A DNA stretch of 64,000 nucleotides. Source: Taibaiella soli (GTDB lineage Bacteria > Bacteroidota > Bacteroidia > Chitinophagales > Chitinophagaceae). The notes beneath the pieces were generated by a model that worked only from the letters and a program-made list of their open reading frames with translations, ran no database searches and was not told the origin of the DNA. Numbering within the stretch: position 1 is the stretch's first letter; every line of letters begins with the position of its first letter. Positions 44,102 to 53,322 of the stretch are shown piece after piece. The translations under genes were made by a program, and so were the position numbers. Location: positions 82,519-146,518 of the forward strand of contig NZ_QKTW01000028.1 in assembly GCF_003236175.1 (NCBI RefSeq), written 5' to 3'.

Positions 44102-44240
44102 ATAAGGGAGGTCTCTAAAATCTTTTGCCATCGGCGGTTTTCACTCCGGTGAAACATTGTTGCGACGCTCCGTTCATCTCCATTGCTACTATAAACAAAT
44201 ACTCATGGGAGTCCTCCTCCTTTGGAGGAGCTAGAGGAGG

Positions 44241-44786
44241 CTACTCAATATATCTCGACAGCGAATCCATCGGCACATCACCCGCAAACACCCGCTCCAG
44301 CCTGCGGTCTTTATCGTAAATATTAATCTGCGGAAGATTTCGGTACAAAAAAGTTTTATCGATAAATCCTGAGCTGTCCACGCCCATAATAATGTCGGGG
44401 AATTCAGAGACTTTGTGCATGTTTTCGAAATATTCCAGGTTGGGCACCATCATCGGGCCTGCCATCATTACAAGTTTCGTTTTTTTAAACAGCGCCATAT
44501 TCTTTTTAAACAGCTCCGTCTGGTCTTCGCAATGCTCACAAAACGGATTAAACATCATTACAAAAAGATGTGCATCATTTTGTAGTTCCTTGTCTGTAAT
44601 CACTTTTCCTTTTTGTGTCACAAGCTTTATTGAGGGCATAGGCGCCCCCAAAAGTTTATAGTCCGTCGTTGCAGTGTCTGGTTTCGCTTTAACGTTAGTA
44701 GCCTGTTGTTTACTGTCTTTTTGTTTTTGGGCAAAAGCCAGCAGCGAACAACAAACCAAACCGGCGATAAGTAATTTGCGTTGCAT
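44241..44786 (-). CDS. secreted thioredoxin-like protein, duplicate 1
   Basis: The 181-residue protein has a signal peptide (about residues 1-19, ending AFAQ) and a thioredoxin-like fold with the redox pair C83-E-H-C86 (NPFCEHCEDQTELF). A CEHC active site resembles TlpA/ResA-type periplasmic thiol-disulfide proteins. It is about two-thirds identical to the product at 44956-45504 and lies directly downstream in the same direction. The two likely act on periplasmic disulfides, but partners are not known. Confidence 0.85.
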   Translation of the reverse strand: MQRKLLIAGLVCCSLLAFAQKQKDSKQQATNVKAKPDTATTDYKLLGAPMPSIKLVTQKGKVITDKELQNDAHLFVMMFNPFCEHCEDQTELFKKNMALFKKTKLVMMAGPMMVPNLEYFENMHKVSEFPDIIMGVDSSGFIDKTFLYRNLPQINIYDKDRRLERVFAGDVPMDSLSRYIE

Positions 44787-44955
44787 ACTTAAAGTATCAA
44801 GTAATAAGTATCAGGTAGTAAGCTGTTTTAACTTGTTTATTCGCGTGAAGCCATTATTCTAAGTCTTGCGCTATTTCTACGCGTTCTGTTTTAAATAATC
44901 TTAGAACAAACACTCACGTTGGAAGTCCTCCTTCTTCGGAGTGGCCAGAGGAGGC

Positions 44956-45504
44956 TTATTGAATATACTTCGCCAGCGAATCCATTGGCACATTACCCGT
45001 AAAAATGCGTTCCAGCTTACGATCCTTATTGTAGATATTGATCTGCGGCAGGTTATTGTAGAGGAAAGTCTTGTCGATAAATCCAGAGCTGTCTATGCCG
45101 ACAATGATCTTGGGATATTCAGAAACTTTGTGTGCATTTTCGAAGAAATCGAGATAAGGCATCATCATAGAACCCGCCATCAACACCAGCTTCGTATTTT
45201 TGAACATCGCGATGTTTTCTTTGAATATTTCTGTTTGTTCTTCGCAGTGTTCACATGTCGGGTTGAAAAGCATTACGAACAGCGTGGCATCATTTTTCAG
45301 ATCCTTATTAGTATAAGTTTTTCCTTTTTGCGTTACTACGCGCATAGCAGGCAGGGGGGCGCCTACAGATTTATAATCTACCTTAGTGGTATCCTTTTTT
45401 GCAGTAGTATTTTCAACTGTTTGCTGTTTGGTGCCTTTTTGTTTTTGTGCAAAAGCCAGCAGAGAACAGCAAACGAAGCCGGTGATCAGTAATTTGCGTT
45501 GCAT
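44956..45504 (-). CDS. secreted thioredoxin-like protein, duplicate 2
   Basis: The 182-residue paralogue has the same signal peptide (MQRKLLITGFVCCSLLAFAQ) and C84-E-H-C87. Conserved blocks shared by both are GAPxP, FVMxFNPxCEHCExQTE, DSSGFIDKTFLY and NLPQINIY. The linker after the signal (residues 22-43) differs most. About 40 bp downstream of each gene are also similar (a GAGGAGG-rich hairpin near 44210 and 44925), so the duplication included 3' flanking DNA. Upstream regions differ, so expression may differ. Confidence 0.87.
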   Translation of the reverse strand: MQRKLLITGFVCCSLLAFAQKQKGTKQQTVENTTAKKDTTKVDYKSVGAPLPAMRVVTQKGKTYTNKDLKNDATLFVMLFNPTCEHCEEQTEIFKENIAMFKNTKLVLMAGSMMMPYLDFFENAHKVSEYPKIIVGIDSSGFIDKTFLYNNLPQINIYNKDRKLERIFTGNVPMDSLAKYIQ

Positions 45505-45711
45505 GTCGCTAAGTTAAGTGAAAAGTGAGAGCCTGTTTAAAAATTATTGCTGCCATTTATTGTGGTCTTATTTTTGAGCGAAACAAGACGGATTTTGCAG
45601 CTATAGCTGATGGTTGCAGTGAAAAATCCAACGGGGTTATAGTCAGAAATAACCGAAATAGAGGGTAATGAATAAATTTTATGCAGGCGTCAAGAAAAAA
45701 GTTATAATCAG

Positions 45712-46986
45712 ATGAACAGTGTAGCACCACAGATACCATTAGCTGAAAGAGTACGCCCAAAAACGCTTGCCGATTTTATAGGGCAGGAACATTTAGTAGC
45801 GCCGGGAAAAGTGTTGGAGCAAATGATCCAAAGCCGGAAAGCCAGTTCCATTATCTTTTGGGGACCACCGGGAGTAGGGAAGACGACGCTGGCGCAGATT
45901 ATCGCCCATTCGCTCGATATGCCCATTTTTACACTCAGTGCCATCGATAGCGGAGTGAAGGATGTGCGGGCAGTCATAGAACAAGCGCGGAAAGCAGGTC
46001 ACGCGTTGCTATTTATCGATGAAATACACCGTTTTAATAAAGCGCAGCAGGACAGTCTGCTCGGCGCCGTAGAAAAAGGAATTATCACACTGATAGGTGC
46101 CACTACAGAAAATCCTTCATTTGAAGTAATCAGCGCGCTCTTAAGCCGAAGCCAGGTCTATGTTTTACGTCCTTTGTCTGAAGAGAATCTAAAGGATTTA
46201 GTGCATCAGGCAATGGAAAAAGACAAATGGCTGCGCGAACAAAATAAAACGGTAGGCGAGTGGGAAGCTTTGTTGCAACTGAGTGGGGGCGATGCACGCC
46301 GTTTGCTGAATTTACTGGAGCTCGTGGTTTCTGCGATGCCGGATTCGCAGATGGAAATCACCAATGAATCTGTACAAAATATCGTGCAGCAGAAAATGGC
46401 ATTGTATGATAAATCCGGAGAACAGCACTACGACATCATTTCAGCGTTTATCAAATCCATTCGCGGCAGCGATCCTAATGCAGCTGTGTATTATCTCGCA
46501 CGTATGATAGAGGGTGGGGAAGATCCTAAATTTATTGCCCGCCGCATGCTTATTTTGGCAAGTGAAGATATCGGTAATGCCAATCCCAATGCGCTTTTGC
46601 TGGCTACTACTACGTTTCAGGCAGTAGAAATGATTGGTTGGCCGGAAAGCCGGATTATTCTGTCTCAATGTGCCACGTATCTGGCTTCTTCGCAAAAAAG
46701 CAATGCCGCTTATATGGCGATTAATACAGCGCAGGCAATAGTCAGCCAAACCGGTGATTTGCCGGTGCCGCTGCATATCCGCAATGCACCGACCGGACTT
46801 ATGAAGAAGCTCGATTATGGTAAAGGATATCAGTATGCCCATGATTTTCCGGGCAATTTTGTAGATCAGGAATTCTTACCAGACGCTATTTCCGGCACCA
46901 AACTCTACGATCCAGGCAATAATGCGTCAGAGGCTCGTTTGCGCGATTATTTGCGTCATTGCTGGAAAGAGAAATACGGGTATTAG
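45712..46986 (+). CDS. rarA: replication-associated recombination protein A (RarA/MgsA)
   Basis: The 424-residue AAA+ ATPase has Walker A GPPGVGKT at 51-58, Walker [13 protein letters not shown] near 98-109, sensor-1 [10 protein letters not shown], and the C-terminal tetramerisation region ([24 protein letters not shown]). RarA acts at stalled replication forks with SSB. The start [28 protein letters not shown] is typical. It is directly upstream of the rpsJ promoter region, separated by heptamer tracts. Confidence 0.96.
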   Translation: MNSVAPQIPLAERVRPKTLADFIGQEHLVAPGKVLEQMIQSRKASSIIFWGPPGVGKTTLAQIIAHSLDMPIFTLSAIDSGVKDVRAVIEQARKAGHALLFIDEIHRFNKAQQDSLLGAVEKGIITLIGATTENPSFEVISALLSRSQVYVLRPLSEENLKDLVHQAMEKDKWLREQNKTVGEWEALLQLSGGDARRLLNLLELVVSAMPDSQMEITNESVQNIVQQKMALYDKSGEQHYDIISAFIKSIRGSDPNAAVYYLARMIEGGEDPKFIARRMLILASEDIGNANPNALLLATTTFQAVEMIGWPESRIILSQCATYLASSQKSNAAYMAINTAQAIVSQTGDLPVPLHIRNAPTGLMKKLDYGKGYQYAHDFPGNFVDQEFLPDAISGTKLYDPGNNASEARLRDYLRHCWKEKYGY

Positions 46987-47040
46987 CGCTGAAAGCCCAA
47001 AGCTTAAGGCTGAAAGCTGTAAAACAGGGGCTTCAGACTT
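46985..47040. repeat. 7-bp-phased CTGAAAG tract between rarA and rpsJ
   Basis: CTGAAAG, CCCAAAG, CTTAAGG, CTGAAAG and CTGTAAA run in phase after the rarA stop codon. The complementary words (CAGCTTT, GTGCTTT) occur about 60-110 nt on (47090-47103), so the tract may fold into a long imperfect hairpin that could end rarA transcription. Confidence 0.65.
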
Positions 47041-47124
47041 TGAGCTTTATGCAGGTGAAACATGGGCTGCTTTGGGCTTTCGGCGTTCAGCTTTGTGCTT
47101 TTTCTGACTTTTAAATTTTGATTT

Positions 47125-47153
47125 TTGACTTTTGATGAAATTCTCTATCTTTG
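47125..47153 (+). promoter_or_regulatory. promoter P1 of the S10-spc cluster
   Basis: TTG at 47125-47127, an 18-nt spacer, then TATCTTTG at 47146-47153 match the Bacteroidota consensus. Confidence 0.75.
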
Positions 47154-47226
47154 CAGCCCCGTAAACGACCTTCTGGTTGGGCATCTGGAGCAGATAAATA
47201 AAAGATTTCAAAAAATCTTTAAATTA

Positions 47227-47259
47227 TTTTGTTGGAATAAATCTTATGCCTTACCTTTG
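47227..47259 (+). promoter_or_regulatory. promoter P2 of the S10-spc cluster
   Basis: TTTTG at 47227-47231, or TTG at 47232-47234, is followed after 20 or 17 nt by TACCTTTG at 47252-47259. It lies nearer to rpsJ than P1, about 38 nt before the start codon. Confidence 0.75.
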
Positions 47260-47296
47260 CAGTCCCAAAATTACGGGTTAGAAGATATTTATAAGT

Positions 47297-47602
47297 ATGT
47301 CACAGCGTATCAGAATCAAACTGAAGTCTTACGATCATAACCTCGTAGACAAATCAGCAGAGAAAATCGTTAAAACTGTACGCAACACTGGAGCAGTCGT
47401 AACTGGTCCAATTCCGTTGCCTACTGAGAAGAAGATCTTTACAGTGTTGCGCTCACCGCACGTGAACAAAAAATCACGCGAGCAGTTCCAACTTTGCACG
47501 CACAAGCGTTTGTTGGACATCTACACCTCTTCTTCCCGTACAGTTGACGCATTGTCAAAGTTGGATTTGCCTAGCGGCGTTGAAGTAGAAATCAAAGCGT
47601 AA
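47297..47602 (+). CDS. rpsJ: 30S ribosomal protein S10 (uS10, NusE)
   Basis: The 101-residue protein begins [20 protein letters not shown] and contains [28 protein letters not shown], diagnostic of S10. Besides its place in the 30S head it doubles as NusE, the antitermination partner of NusB. It is first in the cluster, after two promoters; the usual upstream neighbour fusA is absent. A boxA-like site follows its stop codon. Confidence 0.98.
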   Translation: MSQRIRIKLKSYDHNLVDKSAEKIVKTVRNTGAVVTGPIPLPTEKKIFTVLRSPHVNKKSREQFQLCTHKRLLDIYTSSSRTVDALSKLDLPSGVEVEIKA

Positions 47603-47610
47603 GCTTTATC

Positions 47611-47622
47611 GTTCTTTAACAA
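47611..47622 (+). promoter_or_regulatory. boxA-like antitermination site after rpsJ
   Basis: GTTCTTTAACAA differs from the E. coli boxA core GCTCTTTAACAA at one base. NusB-S10 binds boxA RNA in rRNA and some ribosomal-protein leaders. Here it would follow the gene for S10 itself. Confidence 0.45.
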
Positions 47623-47638
47623 ATTTTGATTGAAAACG

Positions 47639-47679
47639 GCTAATCCCGAACCACACAAGTAGGCAATCGGGCGCTTAGC
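47639..47679 (+). promoter_or_regulatory. hairpin upstream of rplC
   Basis: GCTAA-T-CCCGA pairs with TCGGG-CGC-TTAGC around a 17-nt loop, 15 nt before the rplC ATG. It could hide or expose the L3 start region. Confidence 0.5.
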
Positions 47680-47694
47680 TAAAAAATAATAATA

Positions 47695-48312
47695 ATGAAA
47701 GGTATTATTGGTAAAAAAATCGGCATGACCAGCGTTTTTGAGCCGAATGGTAAGCAGACTGCTTGTACCATCATCGAAGCTGGCCCTTGTGTGGTTATCC
47801 AGAAGAAAACCGTAGATACCGACGGTTATAATTCCCTCCAGATCGCGTTTGGTGAGGCCAAGGAGAAAAATACTCCTAAAGCGCTCCTCAACCACTTCGC
47901 TAAGGCAAATGCAACGCCTAAATCTATCGTAAAAGAAATTCGTAATTGTTCCATTGATAAGCAAGTTGGCGAAGCCATCACTTGTGAAATCTTTACAGAA
48001 GGTGAGAAAGTATCAGTAATTGGTACAACTAAAGGTAAAGGTTTCCAGGGTGTTGTTAAGCGTCACGGTTTTAGCGGTGTGGGTGAAGCATCCCATGGCC
48101 AGCATGATCGTCAGCGCGCTCCCGGTTCTATCGGTGGTTCGTCATATCCAAGCCGCGTATTTAAAGGTATGCGCATGGCTGGTCGTACAGGCGGTGACCG
48201 TGTTAAGGTTAAAGCGCTGCGCGTTGTAAAAGTGTTCCCGGACAAAAACTACATCCTCATCAGCGGATCGGTACCGGGCCACAATGGTTCAATTGTTTTA
48301 ATCCAGAATTAA
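47695..48312 (+). CDS. rplC: 50S ribosomal protein L3 (uL3)
   Basis: The 205-residue protein starts MKGIIGKKIGMTSVF and contains the L3 block GFQGVVKRHGFSGVGEASHGQHDRQRAPGSIGG with the loop that reaches the peptidyl-transferase centre. It lies directly after the hairpin at 47639. Only 8 nt separate it from rplD. Confidence 0.98.
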   Translation: MKGIIGKKIGMTSVFEPNGKQTACTIIEAGPCVVIQKKTVDTDGYNSLQIAFGEAKEKNTPKALLNHFAKANATPKSIVKEIRNCSIDKQVGEAITCEIFTEGEKVSVIGTTKGKGFQGVVKRHGFSGVGEASHGQHDRQRAPGSIGGSSYPSRVFKGMRMAGRTGGDRVKVKALRVVKVFPDKNYILISGSVPGHNGSIVLIQN

Positions 48313-48320
48313 TTTTAGTC

Positions 48321-48959
48321 ATGCAAGTTGACGTTTTAAATAGCAAAGGTGTAAAAACCGGCCGCACAGTAGAACTGCCGGAAGATATTTTCGGTATCGA
48401 GCCTAACGACCATTGCATCTACCTGTCTGTTAAGCAGTATCTCGCTGCACAACGTCTGGGTACGCATAAAACCAAAACCCGTGCTGAAGTGCATGGTTCT
48501 TCTAAGAAGCTGCACCGTCAGAAAGGTACTGGTGGTTCCCGTAAAGGCAACATCCGTAACCCTTTGTACAAAGGTGGTGGTACGGTAAATGGTCCTCTTC
48601 CTCACGCTTACGGTTTCAAACTGAACCGCAAAGTGAAAGATCTGGCAAAAATGTCTGCTCTTTCTTATAAAGCAAGTGAAGGTAAAATTGTAGTGGTTGA
48701 AGACCTGAATTTGGATACTCCAAAAACTAAAGAATTCCAGGGCATCCTGAACGCAGTTAAAGGAGATTCAAGAAAAACATTGGTTATCCTTCCTGAGTAC
48801 AACAGCAATGTATACCTCAGCGGTCGTAACCTTCAGGACAACAAAACTGTCGTACTGAGCGATATCAATACTTATGATCTCGTGAATGCACAGGTTCTTG
48901 TAATCACTGAAACAGCAGCGAAATTCTTCACTGAAGATGTAGTAGCAGTAGAAGCTTAA
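48321..48959 (+). CDS. rplD: 50S ribosomal protein L4 (uL4)
   Basis: The 212-residue protein shows the L4 extended loop (KKLHRQKGTGGSRKGNIRNPLYKGGGTVNGPLPH, about residues 58-90) and the C-terminal VNAQVLVITETA. In E. coli L4 represses its own S10 operon; I cannot say if that holds here. L4 lines the exit tunnel. Confidence 0.98.
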   Translation: MQVDVLNSKGVKTGRTVELPEDIFGIEPNDHCIYLSVKQYLAAQRLGTHKTKTRAEVHGSSKKLHRQKGTGGSRKGNIRNPLYKGGGTVNGPLPHAYGFKLNRKVKDLAKMSALSYKASEGKIVVVEDLNLDTPKTKEFQGILNAVKGDSRKTLVILPEYNSNVYLSGRNLQDNKTVVLSDINTYDLVNAQVLVITETAAKFFTEDVVAVEA

Positions 48960-48999
48960 TTAAGAAATCAGATTTTCGTAACTCGAAATATTTTAAACA

Positions 49000-49296
49000 A
49001 TGAAACTCGCTGACGTTTTGGTACGCCCGGTGATCACAGAAAAGGTAAACAACCAGATTGAACGTTCTGGCCGCTACACCTTTGTAGTGGACAAACGCGC
49101 CAACAAACTGGAGATCAAAAGTGCTGTAGAAACTTTCTACGGCGTAAAAGTTACCGATGTGAATACATCTGTAGTGCCTGGTAAATTAAAATCCCGCTTC
49201 ACTAAAGCTGGTTTTATTCAAGGTCAGAAATCTTCTTACAAGAAAGCGATAGTAACGCTTTCAACAGGAGAGTCAATAGATTTATTCTCAATCTAA
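49000..49296 (+). CDS. rplW: 50S ribosomal protein L23 (uL23)
   Basis: The 98-residue protein has RPVITEKVNNQIERSGRYTFVVDKRANKLEIKSAVETFYGVKV, diagnostic of L23, which forms the tunnel-exit docking site for trigger factor and SRP. An 86-nt gap with a strong hairpin separates it from rplB. Confidence 0.97.
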   Translation: MKLADVLVRPVITEKVNNQIERSGRYTFVVDKRANKLEIKSAVETFYGVKVTDVNTSVVPGKLKSRFTKAGFIQGQKSSYKKAIVTLSTGESIDLFSI

Positions 49297-49320
49297 GAAT
49301 AAGAAACTGTAAAGACGTGA

Positions 49321-49358
49321 TGTTGTGAGTTGAAAAGATAACTTAACAACTCGCAACA
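49321..49358 (+). promoter_or_regulatory. 12-bp hairpin between rplW and rplB
   Basis: TGTTGTGAGTTG (49321-49332) pairs with CAACTCGCAACA (49347-49358) along its full length with one G-U pair; the loop is 14 nt. The words are like the CAACTCA heptamer family found in other spacers. No T-run follows. Confidence 0.6.
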
Positions 49359-49382
49359 GAACAACTTAACAAAACAAAGAAA

Positions 49383-50213
49383 ATGGCATTACGTAAATAT
49401 AAACCGGTTACAGCCGGTACACGTTGGAGAATCGGTAACGCTTACGCAGAAGTTACTACATCACAGCCAGAAAAAAGCCTGTTGGAACCACTGAGTGGTA
49501 CTGGTGGCCGTAACGCTCAGGGCCGTCGCGCTATGCGCTACATCGGTGGTGGTAACAAAAAGATGTACCGTATCATCGATTTCAAACGCGATAAGAAAAA
49601 CATCCCTGCAACGGTTAAAACAATCGAATACGATCCAAACCGTTCTGCATTCATCGCGCTGCTTAGCTACGCTGATGGTGAGAAACGTTATATCATTGCC
49701 CCTCAGGGTCTGCAAGTTGGCGCTACAGTAGTAAGCGGTGACGCAGTTGCTCCTGAAGTTGGTAACGCGCTGGTGCTGAAAAACATGCCACTCGGTACTG
49801 TTGTTCACAACATCGAATTGCAACCAGGTCGTGGCGGTGCTATCGCTCGTTCTGCTGGTACTTACGCTCAACTGAGCAACAAGGAAGAAAAATATGCAGT
49901 ATTGAAAATGCCTTCTGGCGAACTGCGTAAAGTATTGATTACTTGTATGGCTACAGTTGGTACAGTATCTAACAGCGATCACGCACTCCAGTCAATGGGT
50001 AAAGCAGGTCGCAACCGTTGGAAAGGTATCCGTCCTCGTAACCGTGGTGTTGCGATGAACCCAGTAGATCACCCAATGGGTGGTGGTGAAGGCCGTTCTT
50101 CTGGTGGACACCCACGCAGCCGCACTGGTAAATACGCTAAAGGTCTGAAAACGCGTAAGCAGAAAGGATCTGATAAGCTGATTATCCAACGCAGCAACGG
50201 TAAAAAACTCTAA
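49383..50213 (+). CDS. rplB: 50S ribosomal protein L2 (uL2)
   Basis: The 276-residue protein is full length, with [24 protein letters not shown] and the C-terminal [23 protein letters not shown] block that carries the conserved histidine needed for peptidyl-transferase assembly. L2 contacts domain IV of 23S rRNA. Confidence 0.98.
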   Translation: MALRKYKPVTAGTRWRIGNAYAEVTTSQPEKSLLEPLSGTGGRNAQGRRAMRYIGGGNKKMYRIIDFKRDKKNIPATVKTIEYDPNRSAFIALLSYADGEKRYIIAPQGLQVGATVVSGDAVAPEVGNALVLKNMPLGTVVHNIELQPGRGGAIARSAGTYAQLSNKEEKYAVLKMPSGELRKVLITCMATVGTVSNSDHALQSMGKAGRNRWKGIRPRNRGVAMNPVDHPMGGGEGRSSGGHPRSRTGKYAKGLKTRKQKGSDKLIIQRSNGKKL

Positions 50214-50230
50214 TTAGTTAATAGCTGAAC

Positions 50231-50275
50231 GTTGATTGCTTGATTGGTTGAGTAAGTAAAGCGATCACAATCAAT
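50231..50275 (+). promoter_or_regulatory. hairpin of heptamer type between rplB and rpsS
   Basis: TTGATTG occurs twice (50232-50238 and 50240-50246) and either copy can pair with CAATCAA at 50268-50274, so two alternative stems are possible in the 94-nt gap. The words are again of the seven-base spacer type. Confidence 0.45.
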
Positions 50276-50307
50276 CTGGAATCATCAATCACAAATAACA
50301 AATATAC

Positions 50308-50574
50308 ATGGCTCGTTCAATTAAAAAAGGTCCTTATGTAGATGCCAAACTGGAACGTAAAGTCCTGGCAATTAACGATGGTAAAGCAAAGAAAGGTGTA
50401 ATCAAAACCTGGAGCCGTCGTTCAACTATTACGCCAGACTTCGTTGGTAATACATTTGCCGTGCACAATGGAAATAAATTCATCCCTGTTTATGCTACTG
50501 AATTTATGGTAGGTCACAAACTTGGTGAATTTGCTCCAACACGCAACTTTAAAGGCCATAGCGGTAGTAAATAA
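50308..50574 (+). CDS. rpsS: 30S ribosomal protein S19 (uS19)
   Basis: The 88-residue protein starts [19 protein letters not shown] and has the [28 protein letters not shown] block. S19 is in the head of the 30S and is the protein on which RimM acts; rimM lies at 9236 in this window. Confidence 0.98.
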   Translation: MARSIKKGPYVDAKLERKVLAINDGKAKKGVIKTWSRRSTITPDFVGNTFAVHNGNKFIPVYATEFMVGHKLGEFAPTRNFKGHSGSK

Positions 50575-50584
50575 GTTAAAATAG

Positions 50585-50623
50585 TTGATTAGCTGATGAG
50601 TTGAAAAACTCAGTCATGAATCA
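50585..50623 (+). promoter_or_regulatory. hairpin between rpsS and rplV
   Basis: TGATGAGTT pairs with AACTCAGTCA (one bulge) and TGATT below it with AATCA. The loop is about four nucleotides. It sits in the 72-nt gap. Confidence 0.5.
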
Positions 50624-50646
50624 CAAAATAAATCGTAAATAAAAAG

Positions 50647-51003
50647 ATGGAAGCTGTAGCTCGCTTACGAAACAATCCTACATCACCTCGCAAGATGCGC
50701 CTTTTAGCGGATCTGGTACGTGGCATGGATGTAGAAATAGCGCTGAACACATTGAAGTTTAGCACCAAGCACCCTTCGGTGCCTCTGGAAAAACTCTTGC
50801 TGAGTGCGATTGCCAACTGGAAAATGAAGAATGAAGGTGAAGACGTGGCAAGTGCAAATCTCTACGTAAAAACCATCTTCGTTGATGGTGGCCGTAGCCT
50901 GAAGCGCATGAGACCAGCCCCACAGGGCCGTGCCTATCGCGTCCGCAAGCGTAGCAATCACGTAACCATTATTGTTGATAGCCGTAACGCAATTAACGCA
51001 TAA
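50647..51003 (+). CDS. rplV: 50S ribosomal protein L22 (uL22)
   Basis: The 118-residue protein contains [21 protein letters not shown] and the C-terminal [22 protein letters not shown] loop that lines the exit tunnel. It is complete. Only 29 nt separate it from rpsC. Confidence 0.98.
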   Translation: MEAVARLRNNPTSPRKMRLLADLVRGMDVEIALNTLKFSTKHPSVPLEKLLLSAIANWKMKNEGEDVASANLYVKTIFVDGGRSLKRMRPAPQGRAYRVRKRSNHVTIIVDSRNAINA

Positions 51004-51032
51004 TTTAAACTTCAACTTTAATAACATAAAGA

Positions 51033-51848
51033 ATGGGTCAAAAAACGAATCCTATAGGTAACAGGTTGGGCATCATCCGCGGATGGGACTCAATGTGGTA
51101 TGGTGAGAAAAAGGATTTTGGTCAGAAACTGGTAGAAGACCACAAAATTCGCACTTACTTGAATGCACGTATCAATAAAGGTGGCATTAGCCGTATCGTT
51201 ATTGAGCGTACACTGGGTAAACTCATCATTACAATCCACACTTCAAAACCTGGTATTATCATAGGTAAAGGCGGTGCTGAAGTTGATCGTATTAAAGAAG
51301 AACTGAAAAAACTCACCAGCAAAGACGATGTACAGATCAACATCATGGAGATCCGTCGTCCGGAATTGGATGCGAATATCGTAGGAGAAACAATCGCTCG
51401 CCAGATTGAAAGCCGCGTTAGCTACAAGCGCGCAGTAAAAATGGCTATCTCTACAGCGATGCGCATGGGTGCTGAGGGTATCAAGATTAAAGTAGGTGGC
51501 CGTCTGGCTGGTGCTGAAATCGCACGTTCTGAAGAATTCAAACAAGGACGCACTCCTTTGCATACATACCGTATGGATATCGATTACGCTTCTGTCTTCG
51601 CTCTGACAGTTTATGGTAAAATCGGTATCAAAGTATGGATCTGTAAAGGTGAAGTACTGGGCCAACGTGATCTGAATCCGAACTTCTCTGCTAACTCTGA
51701 CCGTCGTGGTAACGAAAACCGTGGTGGTGAAGGTCGTCAGGGCGGTGATCGTGAAAGAGGTGATCGTCGTGGCGGAGACCGTGGAGGTGACCGTCGCCGT
51801 GGTGGTGCAAACCAAGGTCAAGGCGGTGGACGCGGTGGCCGTCGTTAA
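51033..51848 (+). CDS. rpsC: 30S ribosomal protein S3 (uS3) with Arg/Gly-rich C-terminal tail
   Basis: The 271-residue protein starts [20 protein letters not shown], has the KH GxxG loop [10 protein letters not shown] at about 75-84, and the complete C-terminal domain ([25 protein letters not shown]). From about residue 219 on it has an extra 53-residue tail composed of Arg, Gly, Asp, Gln and Asn with RGG and GGDR motifs. This makes it longer than the usual 210-240. S3 forms the mRNA entry helicase with S4 and S5; a flexible RGG-type tail there could bind RNA. Confidence 0.97.
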   Translation: MGQKTNPIGNRLGIIRGWDSMWYGEKKDFGQKLVEDHKIRTYLNARINKGGISRIVIERTLGKLIITIHTSKPGIIIGKGGAEVDRIKEELKKLTSKDDVQINIMEIRRPELDANIVGETIARQIESRVSYKRAVKMAISTAMRMGAEGIKIKVGGRLAGAEIARSEEFKQGRTPLHTYRMDIDYASVFALTVYGKIGIKVWICKGEVLGQRDLNPNFSANSDRRGNENRGGEGRQGGDRERGDRRGGDRGGDRRRGGANQGQGGGRGGRR

Positions 51849-51887
51849 TCAATAATATTCTTAGAATAGCTAATAAAACGTGTAACA

Positions 51888-52310
51888 ATGTTACAGCCTA
51901 AAAAAGTAAAACATCGTAAAGCCCATAAAGGTCGGATTAAAGGTAACGCACAGCGTGGTGCTACGATTGCCTTCGGTTCTTTTGGTCTGAAAGCGCTGGA
52001 ACCTAAATGGATCACCAACCGTCAGATCGAGGCAGCTCGCCAGGCTATGACACGCCACATGAAGCGTGAAGGTAATGTGTGGATCCGCATTTTCCCTGAC
52101 AAACCAATCACTCGTAAGCCACTTGAAGTGCGTATGGGTAAAGGTAAAGGTAACCTGGAATTCTGGGCTGCTGTAGTGAAACCGGGCCGCATTATGTTTG
52201 AACTGGATGGTGTACCTATGCAAGTAGCTCGCGAAGCGCTTGAACTGGCAGCACAGAAACTTCCAATCAAAACTAAATTCGTTGTGCGTCACGATTACGC
52301 TGGTGCATAA
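51888..52310 (+). CDS. rplP: 50S ribosomal protein L16 (uL16)
   Basis: The 140-residue protein has [21 protein letters not shown] and [23 protein letters not shown], diagnostic of L16, which helps position tRNA in the A site. Length is normal. Confidence 0.98.
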   Translation: MLQPKKVKHRKAHKGRIKGNAQRGATIAFGSFGLKALEPKWITNRQIEAARQAMTRHMKREGNVWIRIFPDKPITRKPLEVRMGKGKGNLEFWAAVVKPGRIMFELDGVPMQVAREALELAAQKLPIKTKFVVRHDYAGA

Positions 52311-52319
52311 TAACTGAAA

Positions 52320-52356
52320 ATTGCAAATTGGATGTCTGAGATATCCAATCTTCAAT
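52320..52356 (+). promoter_or_regulatory. hairpin between rplP and rpmC
   Basis: ATTGGAT (52327-52333) pairs with ATCCAAT (52343-52349), with an outer ATTG/CAAT pairing. It lies in the 65-nt gap and has no T-run. Confidence 0.5.
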
Positions 52357-52375
52357 AGAAAATATTTTATAGACT

Positions 52376-52588
52376 ATGGCAAAAGCAACAAAAGCGAAAG
52401 TGGAAGATTATCGTTCACTCGATGATCAGACGCTCAACGAAAAGATCGCTGAACAGGAAGTGCAACTGAAGAAATTACACTTCAGCCATGCAGTTAATCC
52501 TATTGAGAATCCTCTCGCAATCCGCGCACTGCGTCGTGAAATCGCACGCATCAAAACGGAACAGCGTAAGAGAGCATTAGGTTTCTAA
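52376..52588 (+). CDS. rpmC: 50S ribosomal protein L29 (uL29)
   Basis: The 70-residue protein is a helical hairpin: [42 protein letters not shown], typical L29, near the tunnel exit. rpsQ follows after 13 nt. Confidence 0.96.
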   Translation: MAKATKAKVEDYRSLDDQTLNEKIAEQEVQLKKLHFSHAVNPIENPLAIRALRREIARIKTEQRKRALGF

Positions 52589-52601
52589 TAAATTTTTACA
52601 G

Positions 52602-52868
52602 ATGTCAACAACGACTGAAAGAAAACGTAGAAAAACCCGTATCGGGATCGTAAGCAGCAACAAGATGACTAAAACCATCACAGTAGCTGTTGAACGTAAA
52701 GTGAAACACCCGATATACGGTAAATTCGTTAAAAAAACGACCAAATTCCACGCGCACGACGAAAGCAATACTGCTGGTATTGGCGACGTAGTTCGTATTA
52801 TGGAAACACGCCCGCTGAGCAAGACAAAACGCTGGCGCTTGGTAGAAATTATTGAAAAAGCTAAGTAA
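52602..52868 (+). CDS. rpsQ: 30S ribosomal protein S17 (uS17)
   Basis: The 88-residue OB-fold protein shows [31 protein letters not shown] and [23 protein letters not shown], diagnostic of S17, an early 16S rRNA binder. Confidence 0.98.
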   Translation: MSTTTERKRRKTRIGIVSSNKMTKTITVAVERKVKHPIYGKFVKKTTKFHAHDESNTAGIGDVVRIMETRPLSKTKRWRLVEIIEKAK

Positions 52869-52880
52869 TCTCATTTAAAG

Positions 52881-53249
52881 ATGATACAACAAGAATCCCG
52901 GCTCAATGTAGCCGACAACAGTGGAGCAAAGGAAGTTCTTTGTATCCGTGTGTTGGGCAATTCGGGACAAGATTATGCCGGTATCGGAGATAAGATCGTG
53001 GTAACTGTTAAAGACGCTATTCCAGGCGGTGGTATGAAAAAAGGTACCATTTCTAAAGCAGTTATCGTTCGTACTAAGAGCAAATTGCGTCGTAAAGATG
53101 GTTCATACATCAGCTTCGATGATAATGCTGTTGTACTGCTCAACAACTCTGATGAACCGCGCGGTACCCGTATTTTCGGCCCAGTAGCTCGCGAACTGCG
53201 TGATAAGGGGTATATGAAAATTGTTTCCCTCGCACCTGAAGTATTGTAA
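52881..53249 (+). CDS. rplN: 50S ribosomal protein L14 (uL14)
   Basis: The 122-residue protein starts [24 protein letters not shown] and ends with [23 protein letters not shown]. It is complete. Directly after it are a promoter-like box and a terminator-like hairpin, which may split the cluster. Confidence 0.98.
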   Translation: MIQQESRLNVADNSGAKEVLCIRVLGNSGQDYAGIGDKIVVTVKDAIPGGGMKKGTISKAVIVRTKSKLRRKDGSYISFDDNAVVLLNNSDEPRGTRIFGPVARELRDKGYMKIVSLAPEVL

Positions 53250-53258
53250 AAAAAGTTG

Positions 53259-53266
53259 TACTTTTG
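53259..53266 (+). promoter_or_regulatory. possible internal promoter (-7 box) between rplN and rplX
   Basis: TACTTTTG fits TAnnTTTG, but no good TTG is found at the right distance. Transcription from it would begin inside the following hairpin. Confidence 0.4.
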
Positions 53267-53269
53267 CAT

Positions 53270-53296
53270 CCCGTTTACGATAACGGGTTGTTTTTT
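53270..53296 (+). terminator. terminator or attenuator-like hairpin between rplN and rplX
   Basis: CCCGTT (53270-53275) pairs with AACGGG (53282-53287) around TACGAT, and then TTG and six T follow. The stem is short, so read-through is likely. Confidence 0.5.
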
Positions 53297-53322
53297 GCAA
53301 CGAAATTTAATTCATAGCAACT

